NCBI RefSeq assembly: GCF_003011925.2
Contig: NZ_PXXU01000018.1
Location: 1-59,872, forward strand
Reading direction: 5' to 3'
Source of the DNA: Nitrosomonas supralitoralis
Lineage (GTDB): Bacteria > Pseudomonadota > Gammaproteobacteria > Burkholderiales > Nitrosomonadaceae
Length of the DNA stretch: 59,872 bases
In this document: positions 19,814-32,124 of the stretch, one piece after another
Numbering within the stretch: the stretch's first letter is position 1
Layout of the letters: every line of letters begins with the position of its first letter
Position numbers and translations under genes: made by a program
The notes under the pieces: generated by a model
The model's database searches: none
Seen by the model: only the letters and a program-made list of their open reading frames with translations
What the model was told of the DNA's origin: nothing

Positions 19814-20001
19814 TAACTATTTAACAAATTGTGGATAACCATTAAAAAAAATAATGCGCTAATTTTATCCACAATCTATCCAAATTCTATACCGTACTCA
19901 TACAAACAAAATTATCATTATATGACGCTGAAATTTAAAATAAATTTTAAACTATACAGAATTATTAAAGACATTATCTAACTATTACTATATTCATATA
20001 A
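19814..20001. other. oriC: Candidate replication origin segment between dnaA and dnaN
   Basis: A very AT-rich 188-bp gap. It has two perfect DnaA boxes in inverted orientation, TGTGGATAA at 19830-19838 and TTATCCACA at 19865-19873, and a weaker CTATCCAAA next to the second. The sequence after them, to 20001, is almost all A and T and would suit a duplex-unwinding element. Only two perfect boxes is few for a full oriC, so this may be part of the origin or a dnaN control region. Confidence 0.55.
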
Positions 20002-21117
20002 ATGCTTTTAATTAAAACCAATCGAGATACACTTCTAAAACCACTACAAACTGTTACCGGTATTGTAGAGCGTCGACAGACATTACCGATCCTATCAAAT
20101 GTACTGATTGAACAAAATCACGAAAATACCTCCTTTTTGACCTCTGATCTGGAAATGCAAATTAAAACGGTGGTTATTGGAGATCTTTCTTCCCAACAGG
20201 GTTTTGCTTTAACAGTATCTGCAAAAAAGCTTCAGGATATTTTGCGTTCCCTTTCATCCGATACAGAAGTAACGTTAACCAGGAAAAGTGATCATTTACA
20301 GGTTAATTCAGGTAAAAGCGCATTTAGCCTGCAAATCCTCCCTGCGGAAGATTTTCCCCAAGTAACCGAAGAGACAGAATCTGGCAGCACTATTACACTC
20401 AAGCAAAAAGAATTAAAAGATCTTTTGCATTTTGTTCAGTTTGCCGTAGCTCAGCAGGATATTCGCTATTATTTGAACGGACTTTTGTTATTGGTAGACG
20501 GTAAGCAACTAATCAGTGTGGGCACTGATGGTCATCGTCTTGCTTATATCTCAACGGATTTGGATAAAATACAGAATAAGCAGGAAGTTATCCTGCCACG
20601 CAAAGCGGTCTATGAGCTATCCAAATTGCTTGATGACAGTGAGGATCCGGTAAAAATAGAATACTTCCAGAATAAGGTCAGATTTTCTTTCTCGAATATA
20701 ATCCTGATATCAAAAGTAATCGACGGAAAGTTTCCTGATTACAATCGAGTTATTCCAACAAGAAACAACAAGTTGTTTGATATTAACCGCTTAATTTTTC
20801 TGCATGCTCTACAGCGGGTTTCTATTCTATCCAATCAAAGCGATAAGTTTCGTGGCGTGCGTCTAATTGTCGATGAAAATAATCTACGCATTATCTGCAA
20901 GAATAATGAACAGGAAGAAGCCGAAGAGCAACTAGAGATCAATTATCATGATGATCCTGTCGACATCAGTCTGAATATTACCTATTTGATGGATTTATTA
21001 AATAATGTCACGAGCGAGTCCGTACAATGCGCGTTTGAAAACGCCAACAACAGTGTTTTAATGACAATACCGGGAAATGAAATATTCAAATATATTGTAA
21101 TGCCGATGAGAATTTAA
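20002..21117 (+). CDS. dnaN: DNA polymerase III sliding clamp (beta subunit)
   Basis: Ring-shaped dimeric processivity clamp that tethers Pol III and binds many repair and replication proteins. It has 371 residues with three repeated clamp domains. Conserved stretches include the start MLLIKTNRDTLLKPLQTVTG, IVERRQTLPILSNVLIE, LISVGTDGHRLAYI and the C-terminal VLMTIPGNEIFKYIVMPMRI ending in the hydrophobic cleft residues. gyrB follows after 76 bp with no recF between them, as in other betaproteobacteria that lack recF at this site. Confidence 0.99.
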   Translation: MLLIKTNRDTLLKPLQTVTGIVERRQTLPILSNVLIEQNHENTSFLTSDLEMQIKTVVIGDLSSQQGFALTVSAKKLQDILRSLSSDTEVTLTRKSDHLQVNSGKSAFSLQILPAEDFPQVTEETESGSTITLKQKELKDLLHFVQFAVAQQDIRYYLNGLLLLVDGKQLISVGTDGHRLAYISTDLDKIQNKQEVILPRKAVYELSKLLDDSEDPVKIEYFQNKVRFSFSNIILISKVIDGKFPDYNRVIPTRNNKLFDINRLIFLHALQRVSILSNQSDKFRGVRLIVDENNLRIICKNNEQEEAEEQLEINYHDDPVDISLNITYLMDLLNNVTSESVQCAFENANNSVLMTIPGNEIFKYIVMPMRI

Positions 21118-21157
21118 CAATAACTGTGTCAGAATCTACAAAAACAGCTACCATTGA

Positions 21158-23614
<2,457 letters not shown>

Positions 23615-23682
23615 ATAGATTAAAGACTAGTGGAAAAGTGTTGAATGAGGCACCTGTTTGTTGTTTTATCAGGGGATAAATC

Positions 23683-24657
23683 ATGAAAAACATAGTGTTC
23701 TTCGCAATTTTTAGCATTATAGTGTTATTCGGTTGTGCCAAAAGTGGCGGCGAAAATAAAGGGCAAAAAATTCAATGTGATGATGTTGCCAGTCGTAATT
23801 ACCTGAATATCTTATCCGTTAATCTACTGTTCAAAGAAATTGAAACTCGTGAACAGCGTTTGGAGGATGTTGCCAAGTTTGCGGAGAAAACGCCAGTCGA
23901 TGTCATTCTGCTTCAAGAAGTTGTTGGTGGTGCGCTGGTTCATACTGAAAATAGCGCAGCTGATTTGCAGAAGAAGCTTCGTGCCCGTAATCGTGACTAT
24001 GACTTATATACAGCGTTTGAAATTGGATTGCCGGGTGTGATAGGGGTAGCCAATGCCGTACTGAGCCGTTGTGAAATCGATTTCAGGACAACCAAGCACT
24101 TGCCTCATGCGACTGAATTGAATTTCCGCGGACATGATATCAAATTGCCAAGAAATGTCATGATGACACGCATCAATATTCCCAATTACATTAAACTGAA
24201 TATTTACAACACGCATCTTTGCGCTGCATGCACAGCAGATCAGTTAGATGCTCAGTTAGATGTTTTACTGCCATTTATTAGTGAATTAGAGACATCTTTT
24301 CCAAGTGGAAATTTTGCAATTCTTGGTGGCGATTTCAATATCGATCGTTTTCGCGTGGATCCTTTTGTGGAGCGGTTTTTCTATGACAGGATTGTCAATG
24401 CTGGTTTTATTGATGCTTATGCGCAGAATAGATCGCTGGACAATTTATGCACAAATACTAAACAATCCGACGCGCATTGTACCGTTGGGGTGTCGACGCT
24501 GGATGTAGGTGGGTCTGCCAGACGGATTGACTACATTTTTATGAATCAGGCAAAGAACATTCGTGAAAGCAGAGTTGTATTTAACAACTTGGTTGATCCA
24601 AGTCAGTCGAGCGTATCCGATCATGCTGGCGTTTTTGTTTCTGTGACTTTGCCTTAA
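23683..24657 (+). CDS. Endonuclease/exonuclease/phosphatase-fold lipoprotein
   Basis: Predicted secreted lipoprotein of the DNase I-like (EEP) superfamily, whose members cut DNA, phospholipids or phosphate esters. The protein has 324 residues. A signal peptide with lipobox LFGC puts the lipidated Cys at 18. EEP motifs occur in order: LSVNLLFKE, VILLQEVVGG (metal-binding Glu), NIYNTHLCAACTA, LGGDFNIDRF (Asp/Asn) and VSDHAGVFVSV (Asp-His). Two extra cysteines lie near the HLCAAC region. RBS AGGGG precedes the ATG. It does not belong functionally to the gyrB block and faces typA convergently. Whether the substrate is nucleic acid or lipid is not visible. Confidence 0.9.
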   Translation: MKNIVFFAIFSIIVLFGCAKSGGENKGQKIQCDDVASRNYLNILSVNLLFKEIETREQRLEDVAKFAEKTPVDVILLQEVVGGALVHTENSAADLQKKLRARNRDYDLYTAFEIGLPGVIGVANAVLSRCEIDFRTTKHLPHATELNFRGHDIKLPRNVMMTRINIPNYIKLNIYNTHLCAACTADQLDAQLDVLLPFISELETSFPSGNFAILGGDFNIDRFRVDPFVERFFYDRIVNAGFIDAYAQNRSLDNLCTNTKQSDAHCTVGVSTLDVGGSARRIDYIFMNQAKNIRESRVVFNNLVDPSQSSVSDHAGVFVSVTLP

Positions 24658-24782
24658 TGGGTGATATGAGTGTGATTCTGAGTTGTGATAATGAAAGAAT
24701 TCTGAGTTTATTCGTGTTTCTTTAGATTCAGCGAGCGATGAAGATGCCACCGCTGCTGAAACTGTGAAAGTATTGTTGATGT

Positions 24783-26597
24783 TTAAGCTGCGGCGCGCGA
24801 TGCTCGTTTACGCTCATGTTCCAATAGATGGCGTTTACGAATCCGGATCGTTTTTGGCGTAATTTCCACTAGTTCATCATCGGCGATGAATTCAATCGCG
24901 GATTCCAGCGTGAGCTGAATCGGCGGAATTAACGTAACCGCTTCATCGGTTCCTGAGGCTCGAATATTGGTTAATTGCTTGCCTTTGATTGGGTTGACCA
25001 CCAGATCATTATCGCGCGTGTGGATGCCGATCACCATGCCTTCGTAAAGGCGGTCTCCGGGGCTGACAAACATGCGGCCGCGGTCTTGCAGTTTCCATAA
25101 AGCATACGCAACTGCTTCACCTTGTTCAGCGGAAATGAGTACGCCGTTTCTGCGCGGTGGGATTTCCTGGCGCATTGGTGCAAATTCGTCAAATACATGG
25201 CTCATCAAACCGGTGCCACGTGTCATAGTCATGAATTCAGATTGAAAACCGATCAAACCGCGAGCAGGGATACGGTAGTCTAGCCGTACACGTCCTTTAG
25301 CATCCGATACCATATCCTGCAAATCGCCACGACGCGCTCCCAGAGCTTCCATCACCGCGCCTTGATTAGCCTCGTCTACATCAACGGTGAGCATTTCAAA
25401 CGGTTCACATTTAACGCCGTCAATCTCACGGATTACGACATGCGGACGAGAGACGGCGAGTTCGTAACCCTCGCGGCGCATATTTTCCAGCAGAATGGTT
25501 AGGTGCAGTTCACCACGTCCTGAAATCAGGAACGAGTCGGTTTCATTGGTTTCTTCCATCCTCAGGGCAACATTGATTAATAATTCCTTTTCTAGACGCT
25601 CGCGCAACTGACGGCTGGTGACAAATTTTCCTTCCTGGCCGGCAAAAGGCGAGGTGTTGACCTGGAACGTCATGGTCAGGGTTGGTTCATCTACTGCGCG
25701 GATTGGCAGTGCTTCCGGTTGATCTATATCAGCCAGTGTAGTGCCGATACTGAGTTCTTCCACGCCGTTAATCAACACGATATCGCCGGCCAGAGCTTCT
25801 TTCATTTGTATCCGCTCCAAACCGCGGAAGCCGAGAACCTGATTGACTTTTGCTTTTTTCGGCGGTTTATCGCCCATCAGCACCATTACTTCCTGACCAG
25901 GCTTCAACTTGCCGCGGTGAATGCGACCAATACCGATACGGCCGACGAAACTGGAATAATCCAGCGCACTGATCTGCAGTTGTAGCGGTTCATCAGGATT
26001 GCCTTCAGGAGCAGGAACATGTTTAAGAATAGTGTCGAACAACGGACGCATGTCCGTGCTTGGTTTGTCAATATCCAAAGTGGCAAAGCCATTCAATGCC
26101 GAGGCATATACGACTGGAAAATCGAGTTGTTCTTCACTGGCACCCAGTTTGTCGAACAGGTCAAACGTTTGATCCACCACCCAGCCGGCGCGCGCTCCAG
26201 GCCGATCAATTTTATTGATCACGACAATCGGGCGTAAACCCAGTGCAAGCGCTTTTTTGGTGACAAAACGGGTTTGCGGCATTGGCCCCTCAACGGCATC
26301 AACTAATAATAATACGCCGTCGACCATTGACAACACACGTTCAACCTCGCCGCCAAAATCTGCATGGCCGGGGGTATCGACGATGTTAATATGTACACCT
26401 TCGTAGTCGATGGCGCAATTCTTGGCTAAAATGGTAATGCCACGCTCGCGCTCAATATCGTTGGAATCCATTACACGCTCGGAAATTTGCTGATGTGCGG
26501 CGAAGGTGCCGGCTTGGTGCAGGAGCTTATCAACCATAGTGGTTTTACCATGATCAACGTGAGCAATGATGGCGATATTTCGAATCGGGCGAGACAT
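24783..26597 (-). CDS. typA: Translational GTPase TypA/BipA
   Basis: Ribosome-binding GTPase of the elongation-factor family that helps ribosome assembly and stress adaptation. The start is set at ATG 26597 ([17 protein letters not shown]) because GAGGAAT lies just upstream and the conserved G1 loop begins there; a longer frame upstream is spurious. It has 604 residues. Motifs are AHVDHGKTT (G1), RERGIT (G2), [11 protein letters not shown] (G3) and NKIDRPGAR (G4), with the EF-G-like domains and TypA-specific C-terminal domain following. A short divergent gap of 118 bp separates it from the ornithine cyclodeaminase homologue. Confidence 0.98.
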   Translation of the reverse strand: MSRPIRNIAIIAHVDHGKTTMVDKLLHQAGTFAAHQQISERVMDSNDIERERGITILAKNCAIDYEGVHINIVDTPGHADFGGEVERVLSMVDGVLLLVDAVEGPMPQTRFVTKKALALGLRPIVVINKIDRPGARAGWVVDQTFDLFDKLGASEEQLDFPVVYASALNGFATLDIDKPSTDMRPLFDTILKHVPAPEGNPDEPLQLQISALDYSSFVGRIGIGRIHRGKLKPGQEVMVLMGDKPPKKAKVNQVLGFRGLERIQMKEALAGDIVLINGVEELSIGTTLADIDQPEALPIRAVDEPTLTMTFQVNTSPFAGQEGKFVTSRQLRERLEKELLINVALRMEETNETDSFLISGRGELHLTILLENMRREGYELAVSRPHVVIREIDGVKCEPFEMLTVDVDEANQGAVMEALGARRGDLQDMVSDAKGRVRLDYRIPARGLIGFQSEFMTMTRGTGLMSHVFDEFAPMRQEIPPRRNGVLISAEQGEAVAYALWKLQDRGRMFVSPGDRLYEGMVIGIHTRDNDLVVNPIKGKQLTNIRASGTDEAVTLIPPIQLTLESAIEFIADDELVEITPKTIRIRKRHLLEHERKRASRAAA

Positions 26598-26715
26598 AAA
26601 TAATTCCTCAAAAATTAAGCTATTAGTCCTTGCGGTGGGGGCGACATTATAGCAGTCGATTGTTAATATAGCTAATTTAACCATCAACTAAGTTTTTCAA
26701 AAACAAGGGGGTCAG

Positions 26716-27678
26716 ATGTTCCCATTGATTCGTTATTTATCACAAAGTTCCTTACAGAACTTGCAACTTACCACACAAGATGTCATCGCCAGTATCGAGT
26801 ACTTACTTTTTGCAAAAATACAACAGCAGGCATGGGATGCGCCGAAAGCAGTAATTACTCCGCCTGATGGAAGATACATGATGGCGACGCTGGCTGCAGC
26901 CGACGATCCTCCATTTCTTGCCGTCAAAGCGCTGGTACTCAATCCAGATAACCCTAAACATGGATTGGAAAGTATTAATTCATTAGTGACTTTGCTTGAT
27001 AGTCGAAGTGGATTGCCACTTGCCATTATTGATGGTAACTGGATTACTGCAGTCCGCACGGCAGGATTGAGTGCAGTCGCTGCCAAAAGGCTTGCACTAC
27101 CTGATGCTTCTATCGCTGCTTTTATCGGCTGCGGTGTGCAAGCCCATAGTCACTTGCGAGCACTGGCAGAAATCTTTCCGCTAAAGCAGATTTATGTGTT
27201 TGGACGTGGTACAGCCAGTCGCGACGCATTTTGCCGTAGTGCAGAAAAAATGGGTATGTTGGTGATTGCAACACAAACAGCGCAGGAGGCTATCCAAGAT
27301 GCGGATTTGATCGTTACGTCTGTGACTTTGTCGCCTCAATTGGTTCCATTTTTAAACGCACACTGGCTAAAACCAGGCGCATTCGTCACCATGACCGATC
27401 TGGCTGCGCCGTGGTTAGCTGAGAGCATGCCCGCATTGGATCGGATTATCGTCGACGATCAGGAACAGGAAGCCAGCATGCCTAAACCGTTAGTTGATCC
27501 GGCGTTGGTGCGCGGTGATTTGACCGGTCTGGTGACGGGCAATGCAGAGAGCCGCCAAAGCGCAGAGGAGCGAATTGCGTTTGTGTTCAGGGGCCTGGCT
27601 GTTGGGGATCTGGCCGTAACAGGCCTGGCTTATCGACGCGCCTGTGAGAGATCAGAGGGCATCATGATAGGATCCTGA
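26716..27678 (+). CDS. Ornithine cyclodeaminase / mu-crystallin family protein
   Basis: NAD(P)-dependent enzyme of the OCD/mu-crystallin family, which includes ornithine cyclodeaminases, alanine dehydrogenases and ketimine reductases. The protein has 320 residues. The substrate domain has MMATLAAADDPPFLAVKALV and the SGLPLAIIDGNWITAVRTAG signature. The Rossmann motif is AAFIGCGVQAHSHLRALAE near residue 134, followed by ADLIVTSVTLSPQLVP. Without a biosynthetic neighbour the exact reaction cannot be told. RBS GGGG lies just before the ATG. Confidence 0.85.
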   Translation: MFPLIRYLSQSSLQNLQLTTQDVIASIEYLLFAKIQQQAWDAPKAVITPPDGRYMMATLAAADDPPFLAVKALVLNPDNPKHGLESINSLVTLLDSRSGLPLAIIDGNWITAVRTAGLSAVAAKRLALPDASIAAFIGCGVQAHSHLRALAEIFPLKQIYVFGRGTASRDAFCRSAEKMGMLVIATQTAQEAIQDADLIVTSVTLSPQLVPFLNAHWLKPGAFVTMTDLAAPWLAESMPALDRIIVDDQEQEASMPKPLVDPALVRGDLTGLVTGNAESRQSAEERIAFVFRGLAVGDLAVTGLAYRRACERSEGIMIGS

Positions 27679-27688
27679 AAATTGCATG

Positions 27689-27880
27689 TTATTCCTTTTC
27701 CGCGCCTGTCATCAAGAATTTAACCAGCAGCGCAAAAATAAGCGGAACTGTACCAAGTGCAGACACCATATAATGTTCAGCAGTGAATTGATCGCCTTCG
27801 TCCATGATAATGTAGCCAAAAAATATCGTAACCGGGGTAATAATTGAGAGCGTAATTACTAACCTAAATAATCCTTTCAT
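27689..27880 (-). CDS. Small two-helix membrane protein, unknown
   Basis: A 63-residue protein with two predicted membrane helices (about residues 5-26 and 40-58) separated by an acidic loop (MDEGDQFTAEHYMV) and ending KFLMTGAEKE. AAAGGAAT upstream of the ATG serves as RBS. Short two-helix proteins of this kind are often annotated only as hypothetical. It converges on the cyclodeaminase homologue with 10 bp between stops. Confidence 0.6.
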   Translation of the reverse strand: MKGLFRLVITLSIITPVTIFFGYIIMDEGDQFTAEHYMVSALGTVPLIFALLVKFLMTGAEKE

Positions 27881-28016
27881 TTTTTAAATTCCTTTTGATA
27901 AATTGGTTTTTTAAAGTATATGCCTATTTACTTTATATCAAAGTTCAAAATCACATCTGTCAATTGAGACCTTAAGCAGGGTAAAATTAATCATTTTGTA
28001 TCAACCGATAACCCGC

Positions 28017-28340
28017 ATGGAACCAGTGCTTATTATTACCAACTTTCCCGATAAGAACAGTGCCCTAACATTGGCAGAAGCTTTGGTTGATCAACATTTG
28101 GCTGCTTGCGTTAATGCCTTGAGTCCGTGTACGTCAATTTTTCGCTGGAAAGATAATATTGAGTCAGCTGAGGAAACCCCGCTGTTGATCAAAACCCAGC
28201 GGCAACATTATGATCGGATTGAACAGTTGATCAAGATGATGCACCCTTATGAACTTCCGGAAGTGATTATGGTTCCTATATTGAGCGGATTACCTGCTTA
28301 TTTGCAGTGGATCGACGACGAAACAACTCTAACTGATTAA
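28017..28340 (+). CDS. cutA: Divalent-cation tolerance protein CutA
   Basis: A small trimeric protein of the CutA1 family, structurally related to PII signalling proteins and linked to copper tolerance in enteric bacteria. The start at ATG 28017 gives 107 residues; an in-frame TTG 7 codons earlier is possible. Conserved elements are ITNFPDKNSALTLAEALVD, HLAACVNA, SIFRWKDNIESAEETPLLIK and LPEVIMVPI, ending with the aromatic YLQWIDDE. cutA directly before dsbD, with a 16-bp gap, is a classic proteobacterial pair. Confidence 0.95.
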   Translation: MEPVLIITNFPDKNSALTLAEALVDQHLAACVNALSPCTSIFRWKDNIESAEETPLLIKTQRQHYDRIEQLIKMMHPYELPEVIMVPILSGLPAYLQWIDDETTLTD

Positions 28341-28356
28341 ATAATACTGAATACCG

Positions 28357-30288
28357 ATGCGATTAATCCAATTATTGTTACTGATATTATGCTCTTCTTC
28401 ACCGCAAGCCCTCGCTCAGGAGGGCGGATCTTTTAGTTTGTTCCAAAAACTACAGGGATTGGGCATCAATCTGAGCCAAAGTAATCCACAAGAGCTTTTG
28501 CCACCGGATGAAGCATTCAAGATCTCGGTAGAAGTGCGTGACGGAAATACGCTAATTGCACATTTGACACCAGCGAAGGACTATTACCTCTATCGCGACA
28601 AAATTGCGTTTGAGCCAAAACAGGAAGGCTTGATTATAGAAAAGATAACGTTGCCATCGGGTAAAATGAAAGAGGATCTGACTTTTGGCAATACGGAAGT
28701 TTATTACAGTCCAATTCAGGCGGTCATTTCGTTAAAGCGTGCAGATTCTGCAAATGAGCAACCCCTTACACTAGAAGCAACTTATCAGGGTTGCAATGAA
28801 CCGGTGGGGGTGTGTTATGCACCAATACACAAAGCGATTGATTTGACATTGCCGGCAGTAAAAGCCGCGATCGGAGCGGTTGCCGAGGTGGTGAGCGGTC
28901 AAGCCACGGCAGCGGGGATTGATGCAAGCGCTGAATTGTTTCAGATGCCATCCAGATTACCTGCGATTGAAACTGAATCGTACAAGATTGAACGCATGTT
29001 TGAAACCGGCGATTACTGGTTGATTCTCTCAGGATTCTTCCTGGTTGGCTTGTTTCTCTCATTTACACCTTGCGTGTTTCCGATGTTTCCTATTTTATCG
29101 GGAATTATTGCCAGTCAGGGTAAGAATGTAACAAAGCGTCATGGATTTATCTTGGCACTGTCTTATGTGTTAGGCATGGCGATTACGTATGCCATTGCGG
29201 GTGTGGCGGCCGGATTATCAGGTGCGATGTTGTCCGCGGCCCTGCAAAATGCATGGGTGTTGGGCACATTTGCGGTGATATTTGTGCTGCTGTCCTTTTC
29301 CATGTTTGGTTTTTATGAGTTGCAACTGCCGGGCGGATTGCAGACCAAGCTATCTGCAGAAGCCGGCCATTTGAAAGGCGGACATTTAACCAGTGTGTTT
29401 GGTATGGGCGCATTGTCTGCTTTGATTGTCGGACCTTGTGTCGCTGCACCGCTAGCGGGCGCATTGCTTTACATCAGCCAAACCCGGGATATAATCCTGG
29501 GCGGTTCTGCATTGTTTGTCATGGCTTTGGGTATGGGTGTACCGCTGCTGCTGCTGGGAACATCAGCGGGTGCATTGCTGCCGAAGGCTGGCGCATGGAT
29601 GGAATCGATCAAGCGATTTTTTGGCGTGTTGTTGCTCGCTGTTGCGATATGGATTATTTCTCCGGTCATCAATGAAGTGGCATACATGTTGTTATGGGCA
29701 GCACTGCTGATTATTTCCGCGATATATTTACACGCGATTGATCCATTGCCGGAAAGAGCCTCAGGTTTACAGAAGTTTCTCAAAGGTTTAGGTGTCATCG
29801 CTCTGCTGATCGGCGTGGCGATGTTGATCGGTGTTTTATCTGGCAGCCGGGATGTGTTGCAGCCGCTATCAAAAATCAACCTTGCGGACCCAATAAGTCT
29901 CAGAGAAAATGGGTCCGCAAGCTATGCGCCCTTGCCATTCCAGCGGGTAAAAAACATCGCTGAACTCGATGAACAAATACGGTTATCCCGAGATAAATAT
30001 GTCATGGTCCGGTTTCATGCCGATTGGTGCATTTCATGCAAGGAATGGGATCGTTTTACGTTCTCTGATGCTAAAGTTCAGGCTCGACTAAAAGATGTGG
30101 TGCTGCTGGAGGTAGATGTCACTGATGGTTCTTCAGATGATACCGCATTACTTAAGCGATTCAAATTGTTTGGTCCACCGGGTATTTTATTTATTGATCG
30201 CCAGGGCGATGATATTCCAGACATTAAAATCATTGGATTTCTCAACAGTAATGATTTTTTGACGGTACTCCAAGCTGTCCTGATTTAA
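28357..30288 (+). CDS. dsbD: Thiol:disulfide interchange protein DsbD
   Basis: Passes electrons from cytosolic thioredoxin across the inner membrane to periplasmic reductases. It has 643 residues with a signal peptide (cleavage after about AQA/QA-Q21). The N-terminal alpha domain has its cysteine pair in YQGCNEPVGVCYAPI. The eight-helix membrane domain has the essential Cys in SFTPCVFPMFPIL and in VGPCVAAPLAGAL. The C-terminal thioredoxin-like domain has FHADWCISCKEWD near residues 552-564. All six functional cysteines are present. It follows cutA and is followed by a TlpA-like gene, suggesting a periplasmic reducing module that could serve cytochrome c maturation. Confidence 0.97.
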   Translation: MRLIQLLLLILCSSSPQALAQEGGSFSLFQKLQGLGINLSQSNPQELLPPDEAFKISVEVRDGNTLIAHLTPAKDYYLYRDKIAFEPKQEGLIIEKITLPSGKMKEDLTFGNTEVYYSPIQAVISLKRADSANEQPLTLEATYQGCNEPVGVCYAPIHKAIDLTLPAVKAAIGAVAEVVSGQATAAGIDASAELFQMPSRLPAIETESYKIERMFETGDYWLILSGFFLVGLFLSFTPCVFPMFPILSGIIASQGKNVTKRHGFILALSYVLGMAITYAIAGVAAGLSGAMLSAALQNAWVLGTFAVIFVLLSFSMFGFYELQLPGGLQTKLSAEAGHLKGGHLTSVFGMGALSALIVGPCVAAPLAGALLYISQTRDIILGGSALFVMALGMGVPLLLLGTSAGALLPKAGAWMESIKRFFGVLLLAVAIWIISPVINEVAYMLLWAALLIISAIYLHAIDPLPERASGLQKFLKGLGVIALLIGVAMLIGVLSGSRDVLQPLSKINLADPISLRENGSASYAPLPFQRVKNIAELDEQIRLSRDKYVMVRFHADWCISCKEWDRFTFSDAKVQARLKDVVLLEVDVTDGSSDDTALLKRFKLFGPPGILFIDRQGDDIPDIKIIGFLNSNDFLTVLQAVLI

Positions 30289-30350
30289 AGCTACCCTAGA
30301 GTTGATAATCAAACCTCCAAATTAAAATCTTTTTTAAGGATGTAACAACA

Positions 30351-30938
30351 ATGTCGAAGCTCAAGCAGGTTATTTTGTATTCATGTGTCGCAATATTTGC
30401 TCTGGGAGCAGGCTCGTTTATGCGAACCTTATTGTCTGAGGCGTATCAAACTGAATTAACTAGTGAAGAAAGTCAGCAAGGCGCACAGGCAATTCTGGCC
30501 GCAAGCTTACCAGACATACAGGGAAAAAATCAGGAAGTTTCACAGTGGTTGGGCAAAGTCATGGTGGTGAATTTTTGGGCTACCTGGTGTACGCCGTGTC
30601 GTGAAGAAATTCCTGAATTCATTGAAGCACAAAAGAAATATGGGGAACAAGGGCTGATTTTTATCGGTATCGCCATTGATCAAGTCGACAAGGTTAAAAT
30701 GTTTCACCAGGAGTTTGGTATCAATTATCCGGTATTGGTTGGCAGCTTTGATACCTGGTCATTATTAGAAGCTGCGGGAAATCGTCATTCTGCGCTGCCT
30801 TATACGGTAGTGATCAATCGTTCCGGAGAGTTGGTTGAAAACTATTTGGGACGTGTCGATCTGAACAAACTGGAAAAAATGGTAATTCCATTATTGAAAG
30901 AACAGCCGCAAAACGAACAGTCAAAACAAACCAGCTGA
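30351..30938 (+). CDS. TlpA/ResA-like periplasmic thioredoxin
   Basis: A membrane-anchored thiol-disulfide oxidoreductase. The protein has 195 residues, an N-terminal signal anchor at about residues 7-25, and a thioredoxin fold with VNFWATWCTPCREEIPEF (Cys80, Cys83). The GIAIDQVDKVKMFHQEF insert is typical of TlpA/ResA proteins. The cis-Pro loop reads SALPYTVVINRSGE. AAGGATG precedes the ATG. It lies 62 bp after dsbD and probably receives electrons from it, reducing apocytochrome or other periplasmic cysteines. Confidence 0.92.
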   Translation: MSKLKQVILYSCVAIFALGAGSFMRTLLSEAYQTELTSEESQQGAQAILAASLPDIQGKNQEVSQWLGKVMVVNFWATWCTPCREEIPEFIEAQKKYGEQGLIFIGIAIDQVDKVKMFHQEFGINYPVLVGSFDTWSLLEAAGNRHSALPYTVVINRSGELVENYLGRVDLNKLEKMVIPLLKEQPQNEQSKQTS

Positions 30939-31266
30939 AGATGTCATGGGGGATATGGAGATTACTTCGACCATAAGGAATACTATCAACGCTATTCTAA
31001 TTAAGTTACTCTGCGAAAAAGGCGATTTCCATCAAAGATAATGATGTAATATTATCGACAGGAATGGAATGCTTTGTTCATTGACGTACATGCGAGCTAC
31101 TCTGTCCATACATTACCTCGCATTCTGATTGTTGCGAATACTTACCAGAGGATTCAATAGCCGGTCAGGTTTTTTTGATTGAATGAAATACTGAAGGTGA
31201 GATGGCAAGGGTTTTTAATCTAAGTGTGAGGAGGAATTTTCCGATAATCATTTAGGAGACCTCATT
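30939..31266. other. Intergenic region without recognised content
   Basis: I see no gene, RNA or clear hairpin terminator here. AGGAG immediately before 31267 is the ribosome binding site of the BON lipoprotein gene. Confidence 0.5.
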
Positions 31267-31602
31267 ATGATACGGCATGATAGCAGTCCTTTCATTGTTT
31301 TCTTCTTAATTTTTCAAATAGCCATGTTCTCAGGTTGCGTATCAATGCCCGAGCAAAGGGGGATGGAAGAAAAATTTAATGACGTTCGTATTACCACAAA
31401 AGTCTATGAAGCCATTATCGATGAGCCGTCGCTAAGACGATTTGATATCAATATTAGAACTATCAAAGGGGTCGTAGAATTAAGCGGTTACGTAAATTCC
31501 CGTGATGACATAGACAAAGCAATAGCAATTGCTCGTACTATAGAGGGCATAAAATCGATTAAGAATGATATGCTGATCGGGTCAATTAATGATGATTACT
31601 AA
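31267..31602 (+). CDS. BON-domain lipoprotein
   Basis: A 111-residue predicted lipoprotein. The hydrophobic signal ends in lipobox FSGC (Cys25). One BON domain follows (about 38-105), with DVRITTKVYEAIIDEPSL, IKGVVELSGYVNSRDDIDKA and IKSIKNDMLIG. BON domains bind phospholipid or envelope components, and related proteins (OsmY, DolP) guard the cell envelope; those have two BON domains, this one a single one. RBS AGGAG is 8 bases before the ATG. No operon partner is evident. Confidence 0.88.
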   Translation: MIRHDSSPFIVFFLIFQIAMFSGCVSMPEQRGMEEKFNDVRITTKVYEAIIDEPSLRRFDINIRTIKGVVELSGYVNSRDDIDKAIAIARTIEGIKSIKNDMLIGSINDDY

Positions 31603-31749
31603 TAAGCTATATCTGTGAGTTAGCGGACGGGCGAATAGAGGTTTATTATAGGCTTTACACTCTTTGAACAGTTTATAAACGTTTCTCGAGAGATACGATA
31701 CTTGCAGATATTCACTAATAAACGTCGCTGTTAATTTTGTCGAGCCTAA

Positions 31750-32124
31750 ATGTTACTAGCTGACATGATATTGATCATTCATTTTCTTTATATTTTGTTT
31801 GTGGTAGGAAGCTTGCCAGTTATCTGGATGGGCGCGTGGTTGAAGCTGACATTCGTCAGAAACCCGTGGTTTCGCTATCTGCATCTTGCCGCTATTTTGT
31901 TCGTTGTAGCTGAATCGCTACTTGGCATTCCTTGTCCATTAACCGTGTTGGAAAATAGCTTGCGTCAGATTGAAATGAATAGCAGCTTTATTCAGCATTG
32001 GCTTCATTTCATTATATTCTATAATGTGTCGGAAGCAGTTCTGACGATTGTCTATGGTTTGTTTGCTGGCCTGGTTGCAATGACTTTCAAATGGGTGCCG
32101 CCCAAGCACTTAAAGGTTGATTAG
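31750..32124 (+). CDS. DUF2784 family membrane protein
   Basis: A 124-residue inner-membrane protein with about three to four hydrophobic helices. Its start, [20 protein letters not shown], and the [14 protein letters not shown] segment match the DUF2784 family pattern. No function is known for the family. It converges on ttcA and their 3' ends overlap by 4 bp. Confidence 0.85.
   Translation: MLLADMILIIHFLYILFVVGSLPVIWMGAWLKLTFVRNPWFRYLHLAAILFVVAESLLGIPCPLTVLENSLRQIEMNSSFIQHWLHFIIFYNVSEAVLTIVYGLFAGLVAMTFKWVPPKHLKVD

Noticed and set aside
26598..26687. A 30-codon N-terminal extension of typA
   Set aside because: The family begins at MSRPIRN with a Shine-Dalgarno directly upstream; the extension has no homology and no ribosome binding site.
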